A stretch of 62,304 bases of DNA, from NCBI GenBank assembly GCA_016192065.1, contig JACPUX010000016.1, forward strand, positions 1 to 62,304, given 5' to 3'. Below the pieces are notes generated by a model. That model was not told the DNA's origin. It saw only the letters and a list, made by a program, of their open reading frames with translations, and made no database searches. Made by a program: the position numbers and the translations under genes. Origin of the DNA: Betaproteobacteria bacterium (GTDB lineage: Bacteria > Pseudomonadota > Gammaproteobacteria > Burkholderiales > Casimicrobiaceae). Positions 1 to 8,584 of this stretch are shown here, piece after piece. Positions within the stretch are counted from its first letter, which is position 1; each line of letters opens with the position of its first letter.

Positions 1-84
1 ACCCTTGCGATGCAACCGCACCACTTGCTTGCGCCGCTCGTGCAGTTGCTCCATTGTCGAATATCTTGCGTCGTCTTTTTCCAT
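1..84 (-). pseudogene. IS630-family transposase, N-terminal fragment cut by the window edge
   Basis: An ATG at 84 opens 28 codons that run off the left edge without a stop. The peptide contains LHERRKQVVRLHRKG, which I recognise as the N-terminal helix-turn-helix region typical of IS630-type transposases. The gene runs in the same direction as rnpB and starts about 105 bases past its 3' end. Only the start is visible, so whether the element is intact cannot be judged, and I did not identify a terminal inverted repeat. Family assignment is from motif memory on a short peptide. Confidence 0.6.
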
Positions 85-189
85 CCAACCAACATGGGGG
101 CTAATTCAGATAATTCAAGCATTATCGTGCCGAGTCAATAGTGCGCCAGCGAAACCACCTCAGGCGAGACGCCCTGGCGATCGTTATAC

Positions 190-491
190 GGGGGGAAGCC
201 GGCCGATAAGCCGGGTTCTGTCGTGGACCGTCATTCATCTAGGCGCCGAGTTACCCCGGCGCTCGAGCTACCTACCCGCAGACTCGGCGAGCCGCGTCAT
301 CGTCTGCCTATTTGGTATTGCTCCGGATGGAGGTTACCGCGTTTCACCCGCGACGCTTACGCGCCGCGACTCGTCTCTGTGGCCCTATTCCTCGCCTCAC
401 GGCGTCCGGCCGTTAGCCGGCATCCTGCTCTGTGGAGCCCGGACTTTCCTCTGCGCGCCCGAAGGTTTGCAGCGACGGTCTAGCCGGCTTC
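190..491 (-). ncRNA. rnpB: RNase P RNA, bacterial class A
   Basis: The minus strand begins GAAGCCGGCTAGACCGTCGC, carries the conserved GGAAAGTCCGGGCTCC block, the GAGGCGAGGAATAGGGCC-like core and the ACAGAACCCGGCTTATCGG 3' element. The 5' and 3' ends can pair (GAAGCCGGC with GCCGGCTTC) as in the P1 helix. About 300 nt is on the short side for class A RNA (E. coli 377 nt) but plausible for a betaproteobacterium. This is the catalytic RNA that matures tRNA 5' ends. Ends are estimated from conserved sequence, within a few bases. Confidence 0.95.
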
Positions 492-501
492 CCTTGCCGG
501 C

Positions 502-507
502 ATCATA
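502..507 (-). promoter_or_regulatory. Probable -10 element of rnpB
   Basis: TATGAT on the minus strand ends about 10 bases before the predicted 5' end of rnpB, the right distance for a sigma-70 start. The -35 region 17 bases upstream is weak. Confidence 0.5.
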
Positions 508-577
508 CCAAGTGGCGCGTCCGCCCGCTGCTTTTCTCGTGACGCGCGGTTGATTTCTAGTTTCTAGTCTCTTGACA

Positions 578-1393
578 CTAGTTTCTAGAAGCCGCCCCTA
601 CCCCACTGATCTCGGCATAAGCCGAGTGATTGTGGATCGACTCGTAGTTCTCCGAAGCCACGGTGAACTTGCCGATGCGCGGATCGCGCTGCAAGCGCAA
701 GGCCAGATCGCGCACCAGATCTTCGACGAACTTCGGGTTGTCGTAAGCCCGCTCGGTGACGTGTTTTTCGTCGGGGCGCTTCAAGAGCCCGTAGACCGCG
801 CAGGACGCTTCGTCTTCGGCGATGCGCGCCAGCTCTTCCAGCGACACCTCGCCCCACACCTCGGCGCGCAGCGTGATGCGGGAGCGTTGGTTGTGGGCGC
901 CGTAGTCGCTGATCTTTTTCGAGCAAGGGCAGAGGCTCGTCACCGGCGCACTCAGTTCCATGGTGAGGCAAATCTGATCTTCGCTCTCGCCTTCGGCGAT
1001 CAGCGCCGCTTCATAATCGAGCAAGCTCTCCACCCCGGAAACCGGCGCCGTCTTGCGAATGAAATAGGGAAACCGCATCTCCAGGTAGCCGGACTTCGCA
1101 TCGAGGTGATCGAGCATATCGGCGAACATCTGCTGAAAGCTCCAGCGATCGATGGGCTCGCGATGCAGTTCCAGAATCTCCACAAAGCGCGACATGTGCG
1201 TGCCCTTGACCTGCGGCGGCAGGCCGACGTACATCGCCAGATCGGCAATGGTGTGCTGCGGCACACCGGGCTTGCCCGAGCGCACGACGACCGGGTAGCG
1301 CAGCCCTTTGACTCCGACCTTGTTGATGGCCAGGCCGCGCGCATCGGGGAGAGCCTGCGTATCGGGGAGCAACAGTTTCTCTGGAGCGTTCAC
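578..1393 (-). CDS. folE2: GTP cyclohydrolase I type B (FolE2)
   Basis: This 271-residue enzyme converts GTP to 7,8-dihydroneopterin triphosphate, the first step of folate synthesis, in the cytosol. It belongs to the FolE2 family rather than classical FolE. The diagnostic SLCPCSKKIS stretch (Cys155, Cys157) includes the metal-ligand cysteine of the family, followed by the NQRS motif. Length matches the family (about 260-300). It stands alone, 31 bases downstream of the glutathione peroxidase on the same strand. FolE2 enzymes can use metals other than zinc, so it is often kept as a zinc-sparing isozyme; no Zur box was identified. Confidence 0.93.
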   Translation of the reverse strand: MNAPEKLLLPDTQALPDARGLAINKVGVKGLRYPVVVRSGKPGVPQHTIADLAMYVGLPPQVKGTHMSRFVEILELHREPIDRWSFQQMFADMLDHLDAKSGYLEMRFPYFIRKTAPVSGVESLLDYEAALIAEGESEDQICLTMELSAPVTSLCPCSKKISDYGAHNQRSRITLRAEVWGEVSLEELARIAEDEASCAVYGLLKRPDEKHVTERAYDNPKFVEDLVRDLALRLQRDPRIGKFTVASENYESIHNHSAYAEISGVGAASRN

Positions 1394-1424
1394 GATCGTT
1401 CCTTTGCGAAAAGAGGGACAGGGT

Positions 1425-2051
1425 TCAGCGGGTGCCGCCGCCAGTAGCCGCCAACATCTGCTCCAGCGCGGTCAACAATTCAGGCGATTCGGGGTCGACG
1501 CGGGTACCGAAAGCGAGCACTCGCTCGCCGCGCCGGTCGATGAGGTACTTGTGGAAATTCCAGCGCGGCGGCGAGCCGGTGCGCTGCGCCAAATCGCGGA
1601 ACAGGGCATTCGCGCCCTCACCCTTGACCGACGACTTCTCGAACATGGGGAAATCGACCGCGTAGGTGAGGCGGCAGAAGTCGGCGATCTCAGCGTTGCT
1701 CTCCAGTTCCTGTCCGCCAAAATCCGCCGAAGGAAAGCCCAACACCACCAAGCCCTGTTTCTCGTAGCGGCCGAACAGGCGCTCCAAGCCTTCGAACTGC
1801 GGCGTGAAACCGCACTTGCTGGCGGTGTTGACCACCAGCAGCACCTTGCCGCGGTACTCACAAAGCGAAACCGACTTGCCGTCCTGCAGGCGCTTGAACT
1901 GGTGATTGAGCCCCGCCGGGCAAGATTCCGCCGCCAGAGCCTGACCGGCAGACAGAAGAACCACAGCGGTGGCGAGGGAAAGAAGCAGCGCCTCGCCCAG
2001 GACAAACCAGGGTGTTGCGCGTTCATTTGAGGCCATTCTGCGAACTTGCAT
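1425..2051 (-). CDS. Glutathione peroxidase-family thiol peroxidase, exported
   Basis: A 208-residue thiol peroxidase that reduces hydroperoxides. The canonical tetrad is visible: Cys80 in NTASKCGFT, Gln114 in FGGQE, and Trp166-Asn167 in RWNF; it is a cysteine, not selenocysteine, enzyme. Residues about 15-41 form a hydrophobic stretch ending AGQALA, a probable Sec signal peptide, so the protein probably acts in the periplasm. The start at 2051 is supported by AGGA 7 bases upstream. Gpx-fold proteins of this type usually take electrons from thioredoxin-like partners rather than glutathione, so the name describes the fold only. Confidence 0.88.
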   Translation of the reverse strand: MQVRRMASNERATPWFVLGEALLLSLATAVVLLSAGQALAAESCPAGLNHQFKRLQDGKSVSLCEYRGKVLLVVNTASKCGFTPQFEGLERLFGRYEKQGLVVLGFPSADFGGQELESNAEIADFCRLTYAVDFPMFEKSSVKGEGANALFRDLAQRTGSPPRWNFHKYLIDRRGERVLAFGTRVDPESPELLTALEQMLAATGGGTR

Positions 2052-2415
2052 CGTTATGTCCTAGACAAATTAGTCGACTTCCTGGATAGGTTAAAGTCTT
2101 TATTGATCCGTGTCAATCTTTTTGTCAGGGCCTTTGGCAGCCAGACCCAGCAACCCATCGCAGGCGCAAATCGCCCCGACGGACGACTCCAGCTACTAGC
2201 TGCTGGTCGGTTTCGGCTCCGTGGCCTTACATCAAACGGGCGCCCCCCCGGTGCGAAGGCCAGCGGGCGCCCCCTCCCCGATCATCAACATCCAGCCGCG
2301 TGCGGTGATACTTCCGCGGCAAGCAAAGATCCGTCCTCTCACTCGCTCGCCAAACGCTGCTATAATTTCGCGCTTTCGACGCGCCATTCGGCCGGCGAAA
2401 AAGAAGGCAGCAAAT
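2052..2415. other. Intergenic region between the peroxidase and tRNA-Phe
   Basis: About 364 bases without a credible gene. It holds the divergent upstream regions of the peroxidase (minus, with the FNR-like box) and tRNA-Phe (plus). Open frames here lack family resemblance and a supported start. The stretch TTGCT...TATAAT near 2347-2366 could be part of the tRNA promoter. Confidence 0.6.
2092..2116 (-). promoter_or_regulatory. Possible promoter and FNR-like box upstream of the glutathione peroxidase
   Basis: At 2103-2116 the sequence TTGATCCGTGTCAA matches the FNR/Anr consensus TTGAT-N4-ATCAA except for one base. On the minus strand the same bases supply a -35 TTGACA followed 17 bases later by a weak -10 (TAACCT). 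A box over -35 would fit repression under anoxia, but one site by eye is weak evidence. Confidence 0.4.
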
Positions 2416-2491
<76 letters not shown>

Positions 2492-2792
2492 AAATTCAGC
2501 GCCCAGCTGTTTTTAGTTGGGAGTTGTTCATTTGTGCTTCCTGAACGACGCGCGGGGCTCCCGGTCATTCTGCGTGTGCGATCAGGGTCCCGTGACCTTG
2601 CGGGGACATCCTCGGTTGCCCTTCGTTCCGCCCTTTCTTCTATCGAAATCGGCGCCAACTTCTTCGTCGTGGCACGCGCATGCGACCTTGTGCGCCCGCA
2701 ACTTGCGCGCGTGCCATTGCCACCAGTTTTTTCAGCGAACTTAGAGCAGCAATCCATCAGGCCGATGCGGCTTCACGCCGGATCGCAACTAA

Positions 2793-3135
2793 CAGTATCT
2801 GAAAGCCAACCAGTTCTTGCGCCGCCAGCATCGGGAGATCGACTGCCTGACCGCGGGGCTGATCGCCGAGGTTAGCGGCGCGGTGGTGCTTGATCCGGCG
2901 ACCGACCTTCTCACAGTCAACCGCGAGTTCAACATCTCGCTGGCGCTCTCGCGCTGCCAGTTGCTAGGCAAAGACCGCCCCCGCTGGAAGGCGCGCTTCG
3001 ATGCCAGTCTGACACCCGAAATCACCGGCGGCCGCGTCTGGACCTCTGCCAGCCGCGCGTTCACTTGGCCGATCACAATGATCTCATGCTGGTTCCGATT
3101 TCGATTTTGCTGCAGCCGGGATCGCACTCGCCATA
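2793..3135 (+). pseudogene. Degraded gene fragment, mobile-element-associated family (unnamed)
   Basis: A plus-strand frame without a proper start encodes segments such as LTVNREFNISLALSRC and RWKARFDASLTPEIT. The same protein appears to continue in another frame as VHLADHNDLML, indicating a frameshift or small deletion near 3030. Together these resemble the C-terminal part of a family I associate with recombinase/resolvase gene neighbourhoods, but I cannot name it with certainty. A stop codon directly precedes the readable segment. I interpret it as a dead remnant. Confidence 0.45.
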
Positions 3136-3158
3136 GTCGGTGTGCCCCCCCCCCACCG

Positions 3159-3458
3159 CTACCGGCGCCAGTAGTCTGGGTTCTCGGTTGTCCACTCCCT
3201 GCTGTGTCGGGCGTCGTTGTCCCGGTAGTCGGGGTCGATTCGGCGTTTTCCCTGCGGCCAGCGCCTGCGACGCTCCCGCTGGCACTTCGGGTCGGATAAA
3301 TAGGCCTGACAATGGATTTGGGGATATGCCAGGAATGCCCGACCGGAGGCTGCGCAGTATTTCTTTTTCATGAGTTGTCTCCATGCGTAGGGAATCCAAG
3401 GAGACTGCGCGTTGGCCATCTGAATGTCGAAGCCAGGGAAGCGCACCATGTGAGCCAC
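3159..3458 (-). pseudogene. Remnant of a small cysteine-containing protein family of mobile-element neighbourhoods
   Basis: The minus strand encodes KKKYCAASGRAF, DPKCQRERRRRW, KRRIDPDYRDNDARHSREW and ENPDYWRR before a TAG stop. The pattern CQ-x-ERRRRW ... DPDYR-x-N ... NPDYWR-x-YR is one I recognise from conserved hypothetical proteins that occur near recombinase genes; here it stops where the family would continue (YWRRYR). No convincing start is present. It converges on the fragment at 2793-3135, and both look decayed. Confidence 0.4.
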
Positions 3459-3583
3459 AGGCCGAGTAGGCTTGGTTTTTCGGGGACCACGCCTCCAGGC
3501 AGAGAATTTGACGGCGTGCGGTGGCGGCCCCGCTGCTAATGACGTGGGAAGCGATTGCCGCTAAACTTTGAAGTGGAGGACGT

Positions 3584-4558
3584 ATGCCCAGAGCCGATCT
3601 AATCGTCAATCTTGTGCGGGCGGGCAGCCAGGGCGATCAGAATTTGTTCCGATCGACTGTGGAAGCCATGGCCGCGGAGGAGCGCGCAAAACACCATAAC
3701 CAGCTGGCGGACAGGCTAGAGGCCAATCTACGTGCTGCGATTGCGCGCCCGAAGGCGGCAGAGGTGGTTCGCAGTTACGACGGCGGGCACGGTGGGCTTC
3801 TCTACGAAATCGAGCCGCGCCGGACGCTGGATTCCATGCTGCTGCCCTCGGACATTCTCAAGGCGTCGTCGGAGCTGATCGAGGAACAGCAGCGGCGCGA
3901 CATCCTGCGTTCATACGGCCTGGAGCCAAGGCATCGGGTGCTGCTCTCTGGCCCCCCGGGTAACGGCAAGACGACGCTCGCCGAAGCCATCGCGCAGGAA
4001 CTGATGGTGCCGCTGTTTGTCGTGCGTTATGAGGCTGTGGTCGGCAGTTTTCTCGGTGAAACCAGTGGCCGCCTGAAACGCCTGTTCGACTTTGCCCGGA
4101 CGCATCAGTGCGTCCTGTTCTTCGACGAATTCGACACTCTCGGCAAGGAGCGGGGCGATACCCACGAAACCGGTGAGATCAAACGGGTCGTCAGCTCCCT
4201 GCTCCTGCAGATCGATTCGTTGCCCAGCCACGTGGTGGTCGTGACGGCCACCAACCATGCCGAATTGCTTGACCGGGCCGTGTGGCGCCGCTTCCAGCTG
4301 CGACTGAACCTGCCCGGCCCAACCACTGAACAGAGGACCGCCTGGTTCGAGCGATTCCAGGAACGTCTGGGAAGCTCGCTCGGCATGTCGCCGAAAACGC
4401 TCGCCACGAAGCTCAAGGTGAGCAGTTTTTCGGATCTTGAGCAATTTTGCGAGGATGTCCATCGGCGGTACGTTTTGTCGCTGCCAAATTCAGACATTCA
4501 CGCCGTTGTCAGCGATCGCCTGGAACAATGGAAGAACAGGGTGTCGTCTGACGCCTAG
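3584..4558 (+). CDS. ietA: AAA+ ATPase of an IetAS-like defence pair
   Basis: A 324-residue single-domain AAA+ ATPase. Walker A GPPGNGKT lies at residues 123-130, Walker B FFDEFD has Asp181-Glu182, a sensor-like TATNH follows, and the arginine-finger region WRRF is at about 229. Residues 1-100 are a helical N-domain. It is followed 23 bases later by a subtilisin-like protease on the same strand, the arrangement of IetAS, in which IetA is the ATPase. The proposed role is unfolding or gating substrates for the protease. The start has a strong ribosome site (GGAGG, 4 bases). The symbol rests on architecture and neighbour, not on an alignment. Confidence 0.78.
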   Translation: MPRADLIVNLVRAGSQGDQNLFRSTVEAMAAEERAKHHNQLADRLEANLRAAIARPKAAEVVRSYDGGHGGLLYEIEPRRTLDSMLLPSDILKASSELIEEQQRRDILRSYGLEPRHRVLLSGPPGNGKTTLAEAIAQELMVPLFVVRYEAVVGSFLGETSGRLKRLFDFARTHQCVLFFDEFDTLGKERGDTHETGEIKRVVSSLLLQIDSLPSHVVVVTATNHAELLDRAVWRRFQLRLNLPGPTTEQRTAWFERFQERLGSSLGMSPKTLATKLKVSSFSDLEQFCEDVHRRYVLSLPNSDIHAVVSDRLEQWKNRVSSDA

Positions 4559-4581
4559 TCCGGCACGACGACAGATGCCGG

Positions 4582-7140
4582 ATGAGCGAACAACAACGAC
4601 CACTACTCCTATTTCCACGGCCCACTTCATCCGAACGGGAAAAACGTACCCCGGGCTGGGCACAAGTCCATGTCCCGCCGGCACAACGCCAGGCTGAGAG
4701 ACTCACCCCGAAATTTGGCACGCTGCAAACGGCGTTCGACGCCCGGCGAATACAGCTGCAAGCCACTGCGCCGACGGATGATCCCGAGTTTGTCGTGGTC
4801 TTCGAGACGGTGGGCTCGGTCGAGAATTTCATCGGGGCAGTGCAACGAACGCCCGGCCTGGAATGGCTGCTCGAGGCCGACGAGGCCGGCGTTGAGCCAG
4901 ACAATGACTTCTACGATCAGCACGATCGCGAGAAGCCCCTTGATGGCCGAGTCTACCTCCTTGGCAGTAATCGGCAAGCCCTCTCCGAAGTAATCAGCCT
5001 CTGGAATCGTTATAAGGCAGATCAGCGAGTCAAGCTCGAACACGGTCTGGGCAAGTGGAAGGATGTATTCAAGCACCTGCGCGATGTTCGCTTCTGGGGA
5101 GTGCAGGATCGAATCGGGCCGGACATCCGCGAATATTGGGAAAGCCGGCTGGCTCACGGCGAGGATGCCATCCGGTTCGAGGTAGAAGCGTGGTGCTATT
5201 CCTCCCCCGATAAGAACGACCGCACGGCGGTAGACCTGAGGCGGCTCGTCAGCGAGATTGGTGGACACACACTGAATACCGCGCTGATCCAGGATATTGC
5301 GTACCACGGTTTCCTGGTCGAAATGCCTGCGTCGGGTATACGCAGCCTGCTCAGCGAGACTCCCCCTGCCTTGGTCCAGTCTGAGCGCGTGATGCTTTTC
5401 CGGCCACGCGGCCAAGCATTACCCTTGCCGGAGGGGGATGAGCTTCGACTGCCCTGGGTGGAAGGCTCGGCCCGGACATCCTCTGGTCAGCCAGTCGTCG
5501 CACTGCTTGATGGTCTCCCTCTCCAGAACCATCCTCTGCTTGCCGGGCGCCTCTCCGTCGACGACCCCGATGGCTGGGAGTCCGAGTATCCGGCAAGGGA
5601 TCGGGGCCACGGAACGGCCATGGCATCGCTGATTCTGTACGGCGAACTGGATGGCCCGAGGGTGGCATTGGCCAAGCCTATTTACGCGAGGCCGATCATG
5701 CGTCCCGATCCGGCCGATTCGCGGGTGCCAAAACAGGAAACGACGCCCGACAACGTGTTGCTTATCGATCTCGTACATCGGTCGGTGAAGCGGATATTTG
5801 ATGGCGAGGGGAACGGCCCCGCCGCCGCACCCACCGTCAAGGTGATCAATCTGTCTGTGGGGGATCTGCTCAAGCCGTTCGATACCGAGCTGTCTCCTTG
5901 GGCAAGGCTTCTGGACTGGCTCTCGTCGAAATACCAGGTGCTTTTCGTCGTGAGTGCGGGCAACGTGCCGGCACAACTTATATTGCCGATAGCACGGGGA
6001 ACACTCTCCACTCTACCAGCCGACGCGCGGCAGCGGCTTGCCGTGTCTGCTCTTGTCGCCGAGTCGGTGGGTCGCCGGTTGCTGACCCCAGGGGAATCAA
6101 TCAACGCCATCACAGTAGGATCTGTGCATGCTGACGGCTCGACATTCATGCAGGCTGCAAATCGCTACGATCTATTCCCTGACCGGGGAATATCGCCATA
6201 CTCCTGCATCGGTCACGGTTTCCGGCGGGCGGTCAAGCCGGACATCCTGATGCCCGGCGGGCGGGCACTTCATCGTGAGCGGCACACCGACGATCCGCGT
6301 GTTTCCGAACTCCAGATCGTCAACACTGCTGCTGCGCCGGGACACCGGGTCGCAGCCCCGCCGGATCCAAGTGGCCAGAATACGAAATATGCTCGGGGTA
6401 CAAGCAACGCGACTGCTCTTGCCACACGCGGAGCTGCACAGGCCCATTCGGTGATCGAGGCGCTGCGCGCTGGCAGCCCCGATCGCCTTCCCGATCGCCT
6501 GGACGCAGTTCTCTTGAAAGCCCTGTTGGTTCATGGCGCAGAGTGGGGAGGCCTCGAAGCTCAAATCATCGACGCTCGGCCCGAGATCGAAGACTGGCGA
6601 CAGCGGCAAAGCCTGGTAACGCGTTTTGTCGGTTACGGCGTGGCGGACATCGACCGCGCTATCACATGTACGGAACAACGTGCGACCCTCATTGGGACGG
6701 GGGAGCTGAGGGACGGTCAGGCGCTCGAATTCAGGGTTCCGCTTCCGCCCAGCCTCAACGCACGGATGGTGAAGCGCCGCCTGACCATCACCCTGGCCTG
6801 GATGTCGCCGGTCAACCCTCGACATGCGAAATATCGAGCTGCACGACTGTGGATCAAGCCGCCCGACGGTGATTTCAGCGTTTCCCGGATGAACTGTGAC
6901 TGGCAGCGAGTCCAGCGAGGCACGGTGCAGCACGAAGTCCTCGAAGGGGAAAGCGCGATCGCGTTTGTGGAGGGCGCCGACTTGGTGTTCAGGGTCAACT
7001 GTGCCGAGGATGGCGGCAAGCTGCTGGCGCCGGTGCCATTCGCCCTATGTGTCACGATCGAGGTCGGCGAGGGCGTCGAATTGCCGATCTACCAGGAAAT
7101 CCTGGAACGAGTCAGCACGCGAGTTGGTGTCCCTGGCTGA
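4582..7140 (+). CDS. ietS: Subtilisin-like S8 protease of an IetAS-like defence pair
   Basis: An 852-residue protein with no signal peptide, so cytosolic. The S8 catalytic triad is visible: Asp310 in ALLDGLP, His343 in RGHGTAMASL, and Ser608 in RGTSNATALA. The oxyanion-hole region is probably VVSAGNVP (about 455-462). An N-terminal domain of about 290 residues precedes the protease, and a C-terminal domain of about 200 residues follows. The N-terminal segments FETVGSVENFIGAV and GLEWLLEAD match what I recall for S8 proteins paired with AAA+ ATPases (IetS). The partner ATPase is immediately upstream. Base composition looks less GC-rich than the core genes, consistent with acquisition. Confidence 0.8.
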   Translation: MSEQQRPLLLFPRPTSSEREKRTPGWAQVHVPPAQRQAERLTPKFGTLQTAFDARRIQLQATAPTDDPEFVVVFETVGSVENFIGAVQRTPGLEWLLEADEAGVEPDNDFYDQHDREKPLDGRVYLLGSNRQALSEVISLWNRYKADQRVKLEHGLGKWKDVFKHLRDVRFWGVQDRIGPDIREYWESRLAHGEDAIRFEVEAWCYSSPDKNDRTAVDLRRLVSEIGGHTLNTALIQDIAYHGFLVEMPASGIRSLLSETPPALVQSERVMLFRPRGQALPLPEGDELRLPWVEGSARTSSGQPVVALLDGLPLQNHPLLAGRLSVDDPDGWESEYPARDRGHGTAMASLILYGELDGPRVALAKPIYARPIMRPDPADSRVPKQETTPDNVLLIDLVHRSVKRIFDGEGNGPAAAPTVKVINLSVGDLLKPFDTELSPWARLLDWLSSKYQVLFVVSAGNVPAQLILPIARGTLSTLPADARQRLAVSALVAESVGRRLLTPGESINAITVGSVHADGSTFMQAANRYDLFPDRGISPYSCIGHGFRRAVKPDILMPGGRALHRERHTDDPRVSELQIVNTAAAPGHRVAAPPDPSGQNTKYARGTSNATALATRGAAQAHSVIEALRAGSPDRLPDRLDAVLLKALLVHGAEWGGLEAQIIDARPEIEDWRQRQSLVTRFVGYGVADIDRAITCTEQRATLIGTGELRDGQALEFRVPLPPSLNARMVKRRLTITLAWMSPVNPRHAKYRAARLWIKPPDGDFSVSRMNCDWQRVQRGTVQHEVLEGESAIAFVEGADLVFRVNCAEDGGKLLAPVPFALCVTIEVGEGVELPIYQEILERVSTRVGVPG

Positions 7141-7329
7141 TAGCCTCGGCATTGGCCTCCCTTCTGAACATCCCTATTTGCGGTGATTCCCAAGGGTTGT
7201 GACAGGGTAGTTCGAGAATCTGTTTAACCACACCACCAACTCCCCGAAGAGGACTGACCTCGCGCGTAGCGCCGCAGACCAACCCAGCGCTGGGCACCTC
7301 TCTGAAACAAGCGTCGCCGCCGCGCGATA

Positions 7330-8469
7330 ATGGCGGGCATGCCTGCCCTTTCCAAGACTCCAAGCCTCGACGACCTGCGGCGTTACGCCATCGCGCGCAG
7401 CTTGTTTGCGCCGCTCAGCCTGTCCGCGGCCTTGAACCGCCTGGGTTTCGTCCAGGCCGATCCGATCCGCGCGCCCGCCCGCGCACAAGACTTGATTCTG
7501 CGGCACCGGGTCAAAAACTATGCGGCGGGTGAACTGGAGCGTCGTTATCCGCGGCTCGCAGTCGAGGAAGATTTTTTCATCAACTATGGCTTTCTGCCGC
7601 GGGAGAACCAGGCGCTCATGCATCCGCGCGTGGCGCGCAATGCTTGGTCGCCGGCGCAGTGGCGGCGCGCCCGCGAGGTGCTGGCTTTCGTGCGGGAGCG
7701 CGGGCCCACGCATCCGCGCGATGTCGACGCGCATTTTCGGCATGGCGAGGTGCGCAACTGGTTTGGCGGCAAGAGCAAGGCCAGCACCTTGCTGCTCGAT
7801 GGCATGCACTACCGTGGCCTCTTGCGCGTGGCCCGTCGCGATGCTGGCACGCGCATCTACCAAGCCGCGCCGCCCTGGCCGCAAGCCGCAGACCCGGCCG
7901 AGCAACAGGCGCGCTTGGATCGCCTGGTGGATCTGGCCGTCGCCCACTACGCTCCCCTGCCGGCGGCGAGCCTCACGCAACTCGTCGGCATGCTGCGGGG
8001 TGCCGCACCGCAGTGGGCGAACGATCGGCGGCGCGCACTCAGCGCGGCCAAGGCGCGTTTGGCGCAGGCTCGCATCGATGGCGTCGATTGGTTTTGGCCG
8101 GCCGGAGAACGGCCACAGCGCGCCGGTGAAGAGCCGAGCGCACTGCGCCTCCTCACCCCTTTCGACCCGGTGGTTTGGGATCGCCGGCGCTTCGAGCTGT
8201 TTTGGGGCTGGGCCTATCGTTTCGAAGCCTACACGCCGGCGGCCAAACGCAAACTGGGTTACTACGCTCTGCCGCTGCTGGTGGGCTCGCGCGTGCTGGG
8301 CTGGGCGACGCTGACGCTGACCGAGGGGCAACTTCGTTGCGAAGCCGGCCTGGTAAACGGCGCCCGACCCAGCCGGGCACTGCGCGATGCTTTGGAGGGC
8401 GAACTGGCGTCCGTGGCGACTTTTCTGGGTGCGCCACATGCACGCTGGGTGCAAAGCTGGCGCACCTAG
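7330..8469 (+). CDS. YcaQ-type winged-helix DNA glycosylase
   Basis: A 379-residue member of the HTH_42/YcaQ (AlkX) family. Members remove alkylated bases and unhook interstrand crosslinks. The family catalytic Q-x-D motif is present as VQADPI (Gln42, Asp44), as in the YcaQ branch. Length is close to the family norm (about 400). It follows the defence pair on the same strand after 189 bases with no apparent shared transcription. The annotated ATG at 7330 is close to another ATG at 7339 (MPALSK); the choice is uncertain. Confidence 0.85.
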   Translation: MAGMPALSKTPSLDDLRRYAIARSLFAPLSLSAALNRLGFVQADPIRAPARAQDLILRHRVKNYAAGELERRYPRLAVEEDFFINYGFLPRENQALMHPRVARNAWSPAQWRRAREVLAFVRERGPTHPRDVDAHFRHGEVRNWFGGKSKASTLLLDGMHYRGLLRVARRDAGTRIYQAAPPWPQAADPAEQQARLDRLVDLAVAHYAPLPAASLTQLVGMLRGAAPQWANDRRRALSAAKARLAQARIDGVDWFWPAGERPQRAGEEPSALRLLTPFDPVVWDRRRFELFWGWAYRFEAYTPAAKRKLGYYALPLLVGSRVLGWATLTLTEGQLRCEAGLVNGARPSRALRDALEGELASVATFLGAPHARWVQSWRT

Positions 8470-8584
8470 TGCCCACCGCTTTGCCACCGAGGCGCCGCAA
8501 TGCGCCAGGCGGAAGTTCAGGCCGGTCCACCCCACATCGGCAGCTCCGGCGAGCGCGAGGCCAAGCGGCTACCGGAGCAAGGCC

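Larger units (their letters stand above)
2492..3583. other. Gene-poor region with decayed mobile-element-like remnants
   Basis: Over 1 kb downstream of tRNA-Phe without an intact gene. It contains two recognisable remnants, listed separately (2793-3135 plus and 3159-3458 minus), and a run of nine C residues near 3147. I found no perfect copy of the tRNA-Phe 3' end that would mark an attachment site here or beyond 7140. The upstream region of the AAA+ gene has a strong ribosome site (TGGAGGACGT) just before its ATG. Confidence 0.6.

Noticed and set aside
5..553. Open frame of 182 codons across rnpB
   Set aside because: It reads through the antisense of a clearly recognisable RNase P RNA and has no protein family features.
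7141..7329. Attachment-site duplicate of the tRNA-Phe 3' end beyond the defence pair
   Set aside because: Searched by eye for the terminal tRNA bases; only short, non-significant matches were seen.
7174..8535. 453-codon minus-strand frame opposite the YcaQ-type gene
   Set aside because: Composition is typical of an antisense shadow, and the plus-strand protein is a complete family member.
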